A stretch of 64,000 nt of DNA, from the NCBI GenBank assembly GCA_015499995.1, contig JADNRV010000041.1:62001-126000 (forward strand), given 5' to 3'. This document shows, piece after piece, positions 19,102 through 30,848 of this stretch. Position 1 is the first letter of the stretch, and every line of letters starts with the position of its first letter. Below the pieces are notes generated by a model. It was not told the DNA's origin. It did not search any database and saw only the letters and a program-made list of their open reading frames with translations. The position numbers and the translations under genes were made by a program. Source of the DNA: Flammula alnicola (taxonomy: Eukaryota; Basidiomycota; Agaricomycetes; Agaricales; Strophariaceae).

Positions 19102-21677
19102 ATGCCAGTACAACCCATGCTGGATGAGGTGCGGGTGTTGAGTTGGAACGTGGCCAGGGACGGGATGTCCCTGGATGTAATTCTATCTACATGTAACAAC
19201 ATCTATGATATTATATTCATTCAAGAACCCCCTTGGCGACACATAAGGACCGCCCCGTCTGCTAAAACCAGAAAGGGCGAGGATGTCATAGGCGCACCGA
19301 ACCACCCAGATTGGCTGGCAATGGTCCGTGCGCCCACTACTGCTGATGAGCGACCCCGGGTTATGACCTACGTTTCGACTAGGCTAGCCCGGTATCGTCC
19401 GTCTATACGAAGGGATGTGATCGATCACCCCGATATACAGGTCCTGTCACTCTCAACAAGTGCCGAGACCTTCTTTTTGATGAACGTCTACTCTGACGCG
19501 GACCATGGGGCCATTAATTGGCTCAAGGCCCACGACACTGCACTTCCTCGCTTTCATTTCATGGGCGGGGACTTTAACGCACACTCCGAGGACTGGGACA
19601 AGGTCACAGTGGTCGGGAGGGATGCGCTCTCTCACTGCAGCAATCCGCTGCTATTCTTGGGCTTGAACTGGCTGCCTTTGGCAACCCAGGGCCCACGCAC
19701 ATACCAAGAGATCCCACCAAGTGCAAAACGGTGATCGATCTCGCTTTCGTCCCACCTAACCAGGTGATTGACGGTACTGTTGTCCGATGCCCGGACATTC
19801 AACTCAAATCGGATCATATTCCGATTTCGATTACACTGGACATCTCTCCCGCCCCTAACGGGGCAGTTCGGATGTCTCTTCCTACTGATGATGTTCCGGC
19901 ATTCATCAATTCTATCAGTTCTGGGCTCCGGGCCATCGACCCGACTGCCCCTCTGGACACCGAGGAACGGATCGAGGCTGCTGCGCAAGCGGTGGCGTTG
20001 GTCTTCTCTTCTGCATGGGAGTCCCATGCTAAAGAGTCCTTTGTTACCCGGCGATCTAAGCCCTGGTGGACCCAGGAGTGCTCAGACGCCCTTGACACGT
20101 TCCGGCGCAGTCGCCTGCCCGAGGACTGGAAATCCTTTCGGAAAACCATCCGAGATGTCAAGCGCGAGTTCTTTGATCAACGTATCCATGAAATCGCGTC
20201 TGCTAACAAGCGCCCGTGGGACCTCATGAACTGGGTCCAACAGCGCAAACTTCCTCCTTGTGAGGCTCTCCATTATCGTGGCGAGCCTTGCAACGACATG
20301 CCCGCCCTTTGGGACGCGCTCCACGGTACCTACAACTCTGCGTCTGACAGAGTGTTTGATGCCAACTTGTTGAACTCTCTCCCTACTTTGCCTGTTAGGG
20401 AGTGGGTCCGTTTCTCCGCGCTGGAACTCACAGAGGCTCTCTCTGCGTGTTCTGGTCTGTCCGCTCCGGGTCCGGATCATGTCAATTGGTCCCACCTGAA
20501 GGGGATAGTACGTCGCGACCCTCATTCGGTTGAGGTCTTCCTCTCGATTGCCAATGCTTGCATGCGTGTGGGTTATTGGCCATCGGTATTTAAGGATTCG
20601 CTTTCGGTGATTATTCCCAAACCGAATAAGCCGTCCTACTCTGCGCCTAAGGCGTTCAGGCCTATTGTCCTTCTGAACACCATTGGTAAATTGATCGAGA
20701 AGATGATCTCGAATTGCCTTCAGTTCGACGCAGTCGGGCTGGATATTTTTCATTGTAACCAGGTGGGTGGCGTGCGTCAGCGCTCCACTGAGGATGCTGG
20801 GCTCTTCCTCACGCACATTGTGCGTGCGGGCTGGGCTAAGGGTTTAAAAACTAGCGTGGTCGCCTTTGACCTCGCTCAGTTTTTTCCTTCACTTAATCAC
20901 GATGCGCTTGTGATTATCCTTCGGAAACTTGGCTTCCCTCCTTTGGTGGTCAAGTTTTTCGCATCCTATCTGGTAGAAAGGAAGACGCGGTATGCGTGGA
21001 ATTCCTTTCTGTCAGACCCATTACAGGCAGACGTGGGGGTGGGCCAGGGATCGGCCTTGTCCCCTGTCTTGTCGGCTATCTACTTGGCGCCTATCATGCG
21101 CCTGTTCGAGAGGCGGTGCCTTGACCTTGGGTTGAGGGTCGACCTTCTTTCTTATGTTGATGATGGCACACTCATCGTGCAAGATGAGTGGCTGATCCAC
21201 AACGTTGCGAAGCTCAAGAAGGCTTACGCTGTTATCTTCGAGTTGTTTAAGGCTTTTGCTTTGGTGCTCGAGCACGACAAGTCTGAGATCTTTCATTTCG
21301 ATCGGTCTCACGCTTATTTTAATCCTAGCATCGATCTCGGGTATGCACTGTACACCGGGGATCGTGCCAACCACCTCAAGCCCAAGCCGTTTTGGCGGTA
21401 CTTAGGCTTTTACTTCGACCGCAAGCTCACTTTCAATGAGCATGTGCATTATTACTCCACCAAGGGATTCACATCGGTTGTGTCGATGAAGATGCTTGGT
21501 TCCTCTACTCGGGGGCTTCTGCCTATGCAGAAGCGACTCCTATACCACACCTGTGTGGTCCCCATATTCACGTATGGGTATCGCATGTGGTTTTTCAAGG
21601 GTGCCCGAAACAAGGGCCTCATTAAACAGCTTACGCAGGTACAGCGTAAGGCTGCTCTTTGGATTACGGGTGCATTC
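19102..21677 (+). pseudogene. LINE-B ORF2: endonuclease and RT, one-base deletion, truncated
   Basis: Starts at the ATG of the TAATG overlap. The APE-type endonuclease reads VLSWNVARDG, IFIQEPPW and MGGDFNAHSEDWD. Near 19601 one base is missing relative to the copy at 30848 (GACAAGGTC against GACGAAGGTC), which breaks the frame. The frame resumes at about 19700 with VIDLAFVPP and SDHIPISITL, then SKPWWTQECSDAL, RT (NTIGKLIEKM, FDLAQFFPSLNHD, LLSYVDDGTLIV) and FWRYLGFYFDRK. After GAFR it runs into antisense LINE-C sequence. Confidence 0.88.
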
Positions 21678-22842
21678 CGTTGGATAGCCTCACTGGGAGG
21701 GAGCTTCCATTGTTGGACCCAATTCATTAGGTCCCACGGTCGCTTGTGAGTACCCACGATCTCTCTGATGCGATCATCGAAGAAAACACGTTTCATTTCT
21801 CGGACTATTTTCCGAAAGGATTTCCAATTCTCAGGGGAGCGATCCCCTCGAAACTTGAGCAAAGCGTCAGAGCACTCCTGGGACCACCAGGGCTTCAAAT
21901 GTTTGGTAATAGAGGTCTCTTTAGCATGGGCAGACCATGCCTCTGAGAAAATCCGCGCCACTTCTTGAGCTGCAGTCTCAATCTGATCCTCGGTGGTCAT
22001 TGGGGCACTTGGGTCCATGGCCGCAAGCCCTGATGTGATAGATTTAATGAAGGCCTCAACGGACTCCATAGGAAGAGACATCCGAACCGCCCTGTCAGGG
22101 GCGGGAAGGATGTCCAGTGTAGTATAAATCGGAATATGATCCGACTTAAGCTGGATGTCTGGGCATCGGACAGTAGATTGGTTCACCACCTGATCGGGGG
22201 GACGAAGGCCAGATCGATCACCGTGCTGTGTTTGGTGCGATCTCTCGGAATGTGTGTGGGCCCAGGATTGCCGAAGGCGGCAAGCTCGAGCCCAAGGATA
22301 GCCGCAGATTGCTGCAGCGATATGGCACATCCCTCCTGAGCGGAACCGAGGTCCCAATCTGGAGAGTGTGCGTTGAAATCTCCCATCATCAAATGACAGC
22401 GGGGAAGATCACGATCGTGATCACGAAGCCAGTTAATAGCTCCATGATTGGAATCTGAATACATGTTCAGAAGGTAAAAGGAACTCTCACCCGATGAGAG
22501 CGAGAGTACCATGATGTCAGGATGATCAATAATATCCCTTCGTTGAGCCGGGCGATACCGGGCCAACCTAATCGAAACATAGGTCATGACCCGAGGTCGC
22601 TCGTCAGGGGTGGTGGGGCGCACCATGGCCAGCCAATCTGGGTGGTTGGGAGCACCAACTACATCTTCACCCTTCCTGCTCTTCGCAGACGGGGCGGTTC
22701 TTATGTGCCTCCAGGGAGGCTCTTGGATGAATAACACATCATATATATTCGTACATGTGCTAAGTATTACATTGAGGGACACCCCGTCCCTCGCCACATT
22801 CCAACTCAACACCCGTATCTCATCAAGTGTTTGTGCCTGCAT
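21678..22842 (-). pseudogene. LINE-C ORF2 endonuclease and linker, frameshifted
   Basis: Starts MQAQTLDEIRVLSWNVARDG at 22842 from a TAATG overlap. APE endonuclease motifs are FIQEPPWRHIRT, LMMGDFNAHSPDWD and TVIDLAFVPP. A C run near 22190 is one base short (FVPPIRW in place of FVPPDQVV). The rest (SDHIPIYTTLD, HLKPWWSQECSDALLKF, KRPWDLMNWVQQ) continues in another frame until the break at 21678, before RT. Confidence 0.85.
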
Positions 22843-23305
22843 TAAGCTACGTTCTGTGAGTGGAGTGCACGATGTTGAATCCAATATTCACGTACCTGGG
22901 CATATTTGGCATCGATCCAATCGCGATCGTACCGGTTGTTCCAGAAATGACATTTCCTGTCATAGGGTTTATGCGCGCCCTTGCAATTAGGGCAACGCGG
23001 GGCATGGGGGCACGCCACCCCACCAGGAGTAGGTGGGATTGGTGGAGTTGCCTTGGGATTTCCCTTGCAACACGAGGCGGCGATACAATATACCTCCTCC
23101 TCGTGCGGCCCGGCGCAGTGAGCGCAGCGAGGCTGAGGAGCCCTGCATATGTTAGATGGATGGCCTCACCTCCAGCAGTGGGTGCAGAGAGGGACCCCGG
23201 GGTTGGCGCGTGCCGAGAGAATGCGGTACGCTTTGCCACGGAACATGAAGGTCTTGTTGATAAGAGCCTTCGCACGGGATCCTGACTGGGAGTCCCAAAT
23301 GTCAT
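22842..23305 (-). pseudogene. LINE-C ORF1 C-terminus (zinc knuckles)
   Basis: The last 150 or so codons of the Gag-like ORF1 in antisense, parallel to 26,440-26,905. It contains the knuckle block equivalent to CTHCWRWGHPSNIC and the cysteine- and histidine-rich tail. The 5' part is lost at 23305. Confidence 0.75.
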
Positions 23306-24006
23306 CTCCTCCTTATTCGGTAACCACTTCGTGCGACCGTGGGAAACAACTTCAGCAACACCAACATCGTCCCCCACAGCTCCTCCTCGTTCAGCACTCC
23401 TGAGCACTATCTTACCAATTGACAGAAAACATATCAATGCCCCCCAAGTCCGGCTCTGGTGGCGATCCGCCCAGCGGATCTCGCGCATCAGAGAGATTGC
23501 CTGGTTTTGCGCCTAGGCGCACTCCTACAGTGGGCTCATCATCTGCTTCGGCGGCGGCAGAGGCCTCTATCCCTGCATCTCCCTCTCCCCAGAGGCAGAT
23601 GTACTCATCCACTGTCCCTCAGCAACAGAGGAAGAGAACCCCAGTCAGTGAGCGCGATCGCACTCCTGTCTTTACCACCGCGGGCCTGCCTCAGCAGGAT
23701 CCGTCTCACTACACCAGGGATGAGGATGTTGTTCTCGACTACGAGGAAACTGCTCCCCCTTCATCTCAATCGACGACAGAGCTTGCCCTGGAAGGGGATC
23801 TCTCTCTTGATGTCGACAGCCTCGCCCGGAGCGCTAGGGTCATTGCAGCATGGATGAGGGGACACCCTGATTCATCTGACAAGGCTCCTCATCGTCCTGC
23901 TACCAAACTCGCCGCTGCACTTGCCTCTCTGGTATCTGCAGCAGAATCTACCGGGTGGACCGAAGTCATCGCGTCCACCGTCGGAGACGACGACCTTTCC
24001 TTGGGG

Positions 24007-25484
24007 TTTTTTTTTTTTTTTTTTTTTAAATCAACAATTTATATTCCGAGACTCGATCGCAGCTCGGACTCTAACTAATACAAACGAGTACGCTACAATA
24101 CCCATCGCAAAAGAAAGAAGTTGGTTGCGCAGCAGCCTGAAACCCAAATGACGGACCTCGCAGCCCAGGAAATGCAAACGCGCGGCGTTGTTAACGCTAC
24201 CGAGCGTAAGGTAGATATGTATTGAAAGGGTGGACAGGGGGGTCACCCAGATGAAGTCAGAGCTTGCCCGGCTCTCCCCACTTATTTGGCAAACTCAACG
24301 TCCTCGTTACACCAATGCGGGTCCTCCACGGGATATCGTGCCAAAAGCCGCCCACTAAGGCCGACAATCGAAGCCTGCGATGAACAGGCCCCTCGCCCTT
24401 ACGGGTCCGGAACAGTCCAACGTGGAAACACCTGCGGGCACAAGGTCTTGGGCCAAGGCCCCAACGACACCTAGAATCACCCCCCATCCAGAGTCCCTCA
24501 TCCGACTCCAGCTGGAGGCCGGTTGAAAGCAAACGCTGTAACATTGTCAGTCAAAAATTTCTCAAGACCCTACACTAGGTGCGGGGCCCTGTGAGGTAGC
24601 ATCGGGAGCTTCGGGCACCCAAAGAGATGGTCGCGCGTCTGAGGATAAACCCCACACGTACAACTGAGAGCAAGTGGATCGTCGATTTTGAACCGCTCGT
24701 AGTACGAGCCGATCAGAGCATGATTCGTTATTACACGGCACATGCGGGCGAACAACTGAGAGTTGCGACTGCCAACTTCAAGCCACGGCCCGCCGCGAAC
24801 GGGGGTCGGATGGAGAGGATTACCCTTTAGATCCTCTAACTCCAAGAAATTGGAGCCAAGTAAATTGGGAACCTCGTCGACCTCTGTCGACCAAGCATCC
24901 CGCGCCACAGTGTCGGCTTTGTTCTTAAGCCAAGCGATAGATAGAGGGGTATTCGGTGTAACAGGTACACCTGGAAACCCCAGGACGAGGTCGTGAGCCT
25001 CCTGATGAATGTCCCACTCCATATCGGAGGGAGACTCTCTGCAAAAACGACTTTTCGGTTGCCACCACCCTGGAACCATCGTTCAAGTGTCCGACAAATG
25101 ATCAGAGATGAGCCCTGATGAGAATGCGGGGAAGGATCAACGGCCATTCGAGCAGCATGCATCGAATCCGTGAAAATGACTATCCTGGTGACGTCTCCGA
25201 ATGCTACCATTGCGGAGATGGCCACCGAGATGGCATCGAGCTCAGCGTCAGTGCTAATAGCTCGTCCGGAAGAGTGACATCTGGCCAACACCAGAGCGCC
25301 CTGCCGCTTGATAACAATGCCGTTGGCGGCCTGCCAGGGCCCCGGAGAGACCGAGCCGTCGACACCAGCATATGCGGTTCCTGGCTCATCGTCACACTTT
25401 TCGATGAGTTTATCCAGTACGATTTTCCACGCAGCATCAGGGTCTTCAGCCCTGCTGATACGGGGTTTAGCCATCCATGTAAAC
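24007..25484 (-). mobile_element. LINE-A, 5'-truncated, 14-bp TSD
   Basis: T tail 24007-24027. The TSD ACCTTTCCTTGGGG is at 23993-24006 and 25485-25498. It sits in LINE-C ORF1. It is the longest LINE-A copy here, starting a little upstream of RNase H (WMAKPRISRAEDPDAAWK). Confidence 0.95.
24510..25484 (-). pseudogene. LINE-A ORF2: RNase H and zinc tail, damaged
   Basis: RNase H with YAGVDGSVSPGPW, STDAELDAISVA and IFTDSMHAARM, then ICRTLERWFQGGG. Two extra bases near 25036 (GACTCTCTGC against GACTCTGC) shift the frame. The tail WSTEVDEVPNLLG, CTCGVYPQTRDHLFGCPK then runs to about 24570, where a TAG replaces a Trp codon found in other copies (HLVWGLEKF). Confidence 0.85.
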
Positions 25485-26904
25485 ACCTTTCCTTGGGGTA
25501 TCTCATCAAGGAAACTATCTCACCGCCGGATGACACTGTCATGCAGCCCAACACCATCCCCTTCGCCCAGATGGACCCTCATTCTAGTGATGCAGAGTCA
25601 TCTGCCATGGAGACCGACACCACCTCATGCCCTCCTCCTCCTTGTCCAGATAAAGGAAAGGGTAGAGCCCCCATGAGCAGGCCCCTCCTGCCCCCCCGCC
25701 AGTCTCGCAAGAGGCTGGCAGACTCTTACTTGAGGCCTCCGCCTCCTGTTCCTCCTCGACCTCAGGGTTGGAAATCTGGCGTTCCCTGGAGCGCCGGTCC
25801 CCATAAGCGCACGTTTGCTGAGCTTGCGGCAGCCAACACTTTGTCGCAACGAGATCCTGCCTCGGGCCCTAGTGCCCTTGGTAGGTATTCACCTCCGCCC
25901 CGTGTCCCTGCGATGCAGGCGGCCATCGATAAGCGGGCTTCCGCTGCCAAGAGGCAGAAGAGGCACCCTTCTTTCACTACTGCTGGGCCTTCACGCAAGC
26001 AGATCCTCCTCGCATTTAGTGGCCCCTACACGAAGCCGCACGACATGAAACTCGTTGACCTGGTCCACAAGATCGACAAAGCCTTCCGCGATGCAGGCAG
26101 CACCAATCGGGTGTTGTCTGCCTCGCATGCTTATGATGGCATCTCTCTTGCCACATCCCTTGTGTCCACCCAGGGCGATCTTGAGATCGCTCGAGGGTGG
26201 GTGCATAGAATCCTTCCGGAGTCTGACACTGTCAAGGTGACGGTCAGTCTCCCAGCTTCCACGTCGTACCTTCGGGTGCTTGACCTACCTGCTTACGGCG
26301 ATTTCGCCAGTAAGACCCTTACCACAGGGGCCGAGGTGAAGATGGCAATCCTTGCCTCTCCACTTTCTATCTTTGCGCCTTTCAAATCCGAGCCTCGGAT
26401 TAAGCGCAACTCCCCGAAGAGCACCACTTGCATGGCGTTCATCAATATTTGGGATTCTCAGTCCAGATCCCGAGCGAAGGCTCTTATCAACAAGACCTTC
26501 ATGTTCTGTGGCAAGGCGTACCGCATTCTCTCGGCACGCGCCAACCCCAGTGTCCCTCTCTGCACTCACTGCTGGAGGTGGGGCCATCCATCTAACATAT
26601 GCAGGGCTCCTCAGCCCCGCTGCGCTCACTGCGCCAGGCCGCACGAGGAGGAGGTACATCGTATCGCCGCCTCGTGTTGCAAGGGAAATCCCAAGGCAAC
26701 TCCACCAATCCCACCTACTCCTGGTGGGGTGGCGTGCCCCCATGCCCCGCGTTGCCCTAATTGCAAGGGCGCGCATAAACCCTATGACAGGAAATGTCAT
26801 TTCTGGAACAACCGGTACGATCGCGATTGGATCGATGCCAAATATGCCCAGGTACGTGAATATTGGATTCAACATCGTGCACTCCACTCACAGAACGTAG
26901 CTTA

Positions 26905-28613
26905 ATGCAGGCACAAACACTTGATGAGATACGGGTGTTGAGTTGGAATGTGGCGAGGGACGGGGTGTCCCTCGATGTAATACTTAGCACATGTACGAAT
27001 ATATATGATGTGTTATTCATCCAAGAGCCTCCCTGGAGGCACATAAGAACCGCCCCGTCTGCGAAGAGCAGGAAGGGTGAAGATGTAGTTGGTGCTCCCA
27101 ACCACCCAGATTGGCTGGCCATGGTGCGCCCCACCACCCCTGACGAGCGACCTCGGGTCATGACCTATGTTTCGACTAGGTTGGCCCGGTATCGCCCGGC
27201 TCAACGAAGGGATATTATTGATCATCCTGACATCATGGTACTCTCGCTCTCATCGGGTGAGAGTTCCTTTTACCTTCTGAACGTGTATTCAGATTCCAAT
27301 CATGGAGCTATTAACTGGCTTCGTGATCACGATCGTGATCTTCCCCGCTGTCATTTGATGATGGGAGATTTCAACGCACACTCTCCAGATTGGGACCTCG
27401 GTTCCGCTCGGGAGGGATGTGCCATATCGCTGCAGCAATCTGCGGCTATCCTTGGGCTCGAGCTTGCCGCCTTCAGCAATCCTGGGCCCACACACATTCC
27501 GAGAGATCGCACCAAACACAGCACGGTGATCGATCTGGCCTTCGTCCCCCCCGATCAGGTGGTGAACCAATCTACTGTCCGATGCCCAGACATCCAGCTT
27601 AAGTCGGATCATATTCCGATTTATACTACACTGGACATCCTTCCCGCCCCTGACAGGGCGGTTCGGATGTCTCTTCCTATGGAGTCTGTTGAGGCCTTCG
27701 TTAAATCTATCACTTCGGGGCTTGCGGCTATAGACCCAAGAGCTCCGATGACTACCGAGGATCAGATTGAGACTGCGGCTCAAGAAGTCGTGCAGATTTT
27801 CTCAGAGGTGTGGTCCGCCCATGCTAAAGAGACCTCTATTACCAAACATTTGAAGCCCTGGTGGTCCCAGGAGTGCTCTGACGCTTTGCTCAAGTTTCGG
27901 AGGGATCGCTCCCCCGAGAATTGGAAATCCTTTCGGAAGGTAGTCCGAGAAACGAAATGTGTTTTCTTTGATGATCACATTGGAGAGAGCGCGGGTACCA
28001 ATAAGCGACCGTGGGACCTATACCAAACGTTCGAAGCCCTGGTGGTCCCAGGAGTGCTCTGACGCCTTGCTCAAATTTCGAGGGGATCGCTCCTCTGAGA
28101 ATTGGAGATCTTTTCAGAAAATAGTCCGAGAAACGAAACGGGTCTTCTTCGATGATCGCATCGGAGAGATCGCAGGTACTAACAAGCGACTGTGGGACCT
28201 AATGAACTGGGTCCAACAACGGAAGCTCCCCCCCAGTGAGGCGATCCAGTATCGTGGAGAGCCTTGCAATGATTTGCCTGCCTTGTGGGACGCCCTGCAT
28301 GGCACGTACAACTCAGCGTCAGATAGAACATACGATGCTGCTCTCTTGGAGTCTATCCCGCAACTTCCTGTTCGGGAATGGGCCCCTTTCTCCCCGCTGG
28401 AACTCACAGAAGCTCTTTCTTCATGTTCCGGTCTCTCTTCTCCAGGTCCGGATCATGTCAATTGGTCCCACTTGAAGAAGATTGTACGTCGGGACCCCAC
28501 TCGGGGAAGGTCCTCATCTCGATTGCTAATGCCTGCATGCGTGTGGGACATTGGCCGTCTCCTTTCAAGGAATCTATGTCGGTTATTATCCCTAAACCCG
28601 GCAAGCCTTCGTA
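26905..28613 (+). pseudogene. LINE-C ORF2: endonuclease and start of RT, duplicated and frameshifted
   Basis: APE endonuclease (VLSWNVARDG, FIQEPPWRHIRT, MMGDFNAHSPDWDLG, TVIDLAFVPPDQVV, SDHIPIYTT), then HLKPWWSQECSDALLKF. A 181-bp segment is present twice in tandem (27840-28020 and 28021-28201), which shifts the frame because 181 is not a multiple of three. Beyond it the frame resumes (LMNWVQQRKLPPSEAIQ, SSPGPDHVNWSHLKKIVRR). It is broken again near 28495 by a missing C, before truncation in RT at 28613. Confidence 0.88.
27840..28201 (+). repeat. Diverged 181-bp tandem duplication in LINE-C ORF2
   Basis: Both units start TACCAAAC and cover the segment from KPWWSQECSD to KRPWDL. They differ at roughly one base in seven by eye, far more than two units of a recent local duplication should. 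Unequal recombination or template switching between two LINE-C relatives is more likely. Confidence 0.85.
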
Positions 28614-28734
28614 ATCCTCTCCTTTTCCAGTAACTACTACGGTCGACCGTGGGAACAAGTACAGCAACCAGCAACATCGTCCCCCACAGCTTCACATCGT
28701 CGAGCGCTCTTGGGCGCTCTGTTACTAGCAAGCA

Positions 28735-30848
28735 ATGCCGCCTAAATCCAATCCGAATCTCAAAGGTGGTGGCGATCGATCTACCCGATCGCCCGCCACA
28801 CCTGCTCCCGTCGATCCGCTGGCTGGTTTATCCCCAGCGGAGAGACTCGCTGTTCAACAGGCTGCCCTCGCAAGGCTGGCCCCCTCTACCACTGCGTCTG
28901 TTCAGGCAGCGCAGTCTACTGCATCTCCCTCTCCCCAGAGGCAGGTGTATGCATCTCCAGTTCCTCAGCAGATGAGGCAACTCACACCGAGACCCGATTG
29001 CCCTCGATCGCGGTCTTTGATTATCCACGACGACAGTGAGGTGCCCTATGGCGAAGAGGGCAATCCTGGCGATGAAGACGAGGACATGTATGGGGAGGAA
29101 GCCCCCCCTGCAGGTCCTTCCACCCGCGACAGCACCACCGCACCTCCGGAGGAAGATTTTGAGGTGATGCATCGACTCTCTGAGTCTCTCCGGATGGCAT
29201 CGTCCTGGCTTCGTCGTTCCGGCGGCGAGGCTTTGGATAATGCTGGTTCGGAGGTCTCTCGACCTCTCGCATTGTCCATCGTTGGGTTTATCTCAGCGGT
29301 GTACTCATCTTCGTGGTGGGAAGCCACTACACTCAACGCGGACGGTAATCGCACCATCCACGAACTTACTTCGACGGTTGTGGCCTCGATCTCCCCCCAT
29401 GAGGAGACGATTCATGCCTCCACGGCCTCTATCCTCCCTGGTGCTTCCAGGTCGGGTCCCATGGACACTGACATGGACACTGGGATGTCATCTGCCACCC
29501 CCGCCCCCACGACTAGGAAGCCGACTGGGAAGGCTAAGACGCCGGCGTTCACAGCGCCACCTGGTACAGCGGCACCTCCGAAGTCGCAGCCTTCGGCTGT
29601 GCCTTCGAAGGGTGCCCCTGCCCCCTGTCAGCCTCGCAAAAGGCCGGCGGACTCCTACCTGAGGCCCCTGCCTCCTATCCCCCCCCGGCCAGCCGGTTAT
29701 CCGTCCACCCGTCAGAGCTATGCTCAGATGGCTGCGGCCAACCCGTTGTCCCAGAGGGACCCCGCCATGGGCCCTAGTGCCTTTGGTGGTGGACCTCGCT
29801 ATCCACCTGCGCCTCGAGTTCCTGCCATGCAGGCGGAGCTCTCTGGCAATAAACGATACTTGTCGTCTCCGATGGGGCCGTCATCTGCTAAGAAGCAGAA
29901 GACTACCCCATCGTTTACTTCATCTGGACCTACTCGCAAGCAGGTCTTGATCCAATACTCTGGCCCTGGGCAGCGCCCCAAGGACAGTAAAATCGTCGAG
30001 CTTCGCGACAAGATCGACAAAGGACTCCGAGATGCAGCCAGGACCCTTCGGGTCCTGTCTGCCTCTCGTTCATACGAGGGTATATCTCTCGCTACCTCTG
30101 GTGTGGCCAACGAGGCCGACCTCAACGTCATCCGTGGATTCGTCCATGCTATCACTCCCACATCCGACACTCTTGACATGTGGTTGGGCTCCCCACCTCG
30201 AAGTCTTATCTCAAGGCTCTCGATCTACCTGCGTTCAGTGATTACAACACTAGGACCCCCACCAATGCGACGGAGGTAAAGATGGCGATGCTCGCCTCCC
30301 CTCTGTCCATGGATATCATGCTCGCGGGCCCCCCTCGCGTCATCCGCAACTCGAAGGCGAGCTCTACCACCCACGACTTCTTCAAAATATACGACTTGCA
30401 ATCGGGTCAACGTGCGAAGCGTCTTATCAATAAGACCTTCATGTTCCGTGGTAGGGTGATCCTCATTCGCCCAACCACAGTCAGCGCCGGCGTCCCCCTC
30501 TGCACTTGTTGCTGGAGGTGGGGCCACCCGAAGAATTCCTGCAAAGCGTGCCAGCCTATCTGCGCGTGCTGCTCTGGCCCACACGAGGCCGATGTTCATC
30601 GCATCGCCGCCTCGTGCTGCAAACCTCACCCGGAGGCTAAGCCCCCGACCAAAGGCACTCCGCTTGGTACGGACTGCCCCCACACTGCGCGGTGCCCGTC
30701 GTGCCGCAAAGATCATTGGGCCTCTTCGAGCCACTGCTCGTTTTGGCGTCACTGCTTCGACCGTCCTTGGATCGAGGCTAAATATGCTGAGGTACGTGAT
30801 TTCTGGTTAAATCGTCGTCCCACCCATCGCTCACATAACGTAGCTTAA
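28735..30848 (+). pseudogene. LINE-B ORF1, about 704 codons, one-base frameshift
   Basis: Starts MPPKSNPNLKGGGDRSTRSP 118 bases after the element's 5' end. It has a proline- and serine-rich N-terminal half, then KQVLIQYSGPG, IVELRDKIDKGLRDAART and EVKMAMLASPLS. The zinc knuckles are CTCCWRWGHPKNSC and CACCSGPH...CC, then CPSCRKDHWASSSHC. Near 30183 one G is missing (ATGTGGTTGG against GTGTGGGTTGG in the copy at 18,430), so the protein is split into two frames. The stop TAA at 30846-30848 shares its last A with the ORF2 ATG. Confidence 0.9.

Larger units (their letters stand above)
16242..19102 (+). pseudogene. LINE-B ORF1 (Gag-like, zinc knuckles), deleted and interrupted
   Basis: Starts MPPKSNPNPKGGGDRSTRSP as in the copy at 28735. 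About 620 bp are missing near 16485 compared with that copy, which shifts the frame. At 16871 a LINE-B2 copy splits it, and the protein resumes at 18237. The C-terminus has three zinc-binding clusters: CTRCWRWGHPKNSC (CX2CX4HX4C), then CACCSGPH...CC, then CPSCRKDHWASSSHC. ORF1 proteins of this kind bind the LINE RNA. The stop TAA (19100-19102) overlaps the ORF2 start as TAATG. Confidence 0.88.
16124..21677 (+). mobile_element. LINE-B with complete 5' end, 3'-truncated
   Basis: Begins CTCTCCTTTTCCAG, the same 5' start as the copy at 28617, then a short 5' UTR, ORF1 and ORF2. It is interrupted in ORF1 by a LINE-B2 insertion (16871-18220). At 21677, just past the reverse transcriptase (LWITGAFR), it stops and joins minus strand LINE-C sequence, so RNase H and the 3' end are lost through a rearrangement and not through normal 5' truncation. 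Confidence 0.85.
21678..23305 (-). mobile_element. LINE-C internal fragment, both ends lost
   Basis: Minus strand segment from the zinc-knuckle end of ORF1 to the linker before RT in ORF2. It meets LINE-B tail-first at 21677 and a + strand LINE-C 5' end at 23306. A LINE fragment without a 3' end cannot arise by simple retrotransposition, so later recombination or deletion is needed. Confidence 0.8.
23437..26905 (+). pseudogene. LINE-C ORF1, 658 codons, intact apart from a LINE-A insertion
   Basis: Starts MPPKSGSGGDPPSGSRASER. Removing 24007-25498 restores one frame from 23437 to the TAA at 26903-26905 (659 codons including the stop). The N-terminal half is low-complexity and proline-rich (PPPPVPPRPQGW). 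The middle has LVDLVHKIDKAFRDAG and KTFMFCGKAYRI. The C-terminus has CTHCWRWGHPSNIC (CX2CX4HX4C), CAHCARPHEEEVHR...CC and CPNCKGAHKPYDRKC. It probably binds RNA in the LINE ribonucleoprotein. The long upstream in-frame stretch before 25499 is antisense LINE-A. Confidence 0.9.
23306..28613 (+). mobile_element. LINE-C with complete 5' end, 3'-truncated
   Basis: Begins CTCCTCCTTATTCGG, followed by a 5' UTR clearly related to that of LINE-B (CAACATCGTCCCCCACAGCT block). It has ORF1, then ORF2 through a TAATG overlap. It is interrupted by a LINE-A (24007-25484). It ends abruptly at 28613 within RT (IIPKPGKPS), where a full-length LINE-B begins. No LINE-C 3' end occurs in the window, and every LINE-A copy lacks a 5' half, so A and C may be one family. 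Confidence 0.85.

Noticed and set aside
22860..23285. Open frame on the + strand opposite LINE-C ORF1
   Set aside because: It is the antisense shadow of the zinc-knuckle coding region. The same shadow appears at 26285-26887 opposite the intact copy.
16124..23305. Twin priming (5' inversion) as explanation of the head-to-head LINEs
   Set aside because: In twin priming the sense part would begin mid-element, but here the + strand parts begin at the complete 5' end and carry their own ORF1.
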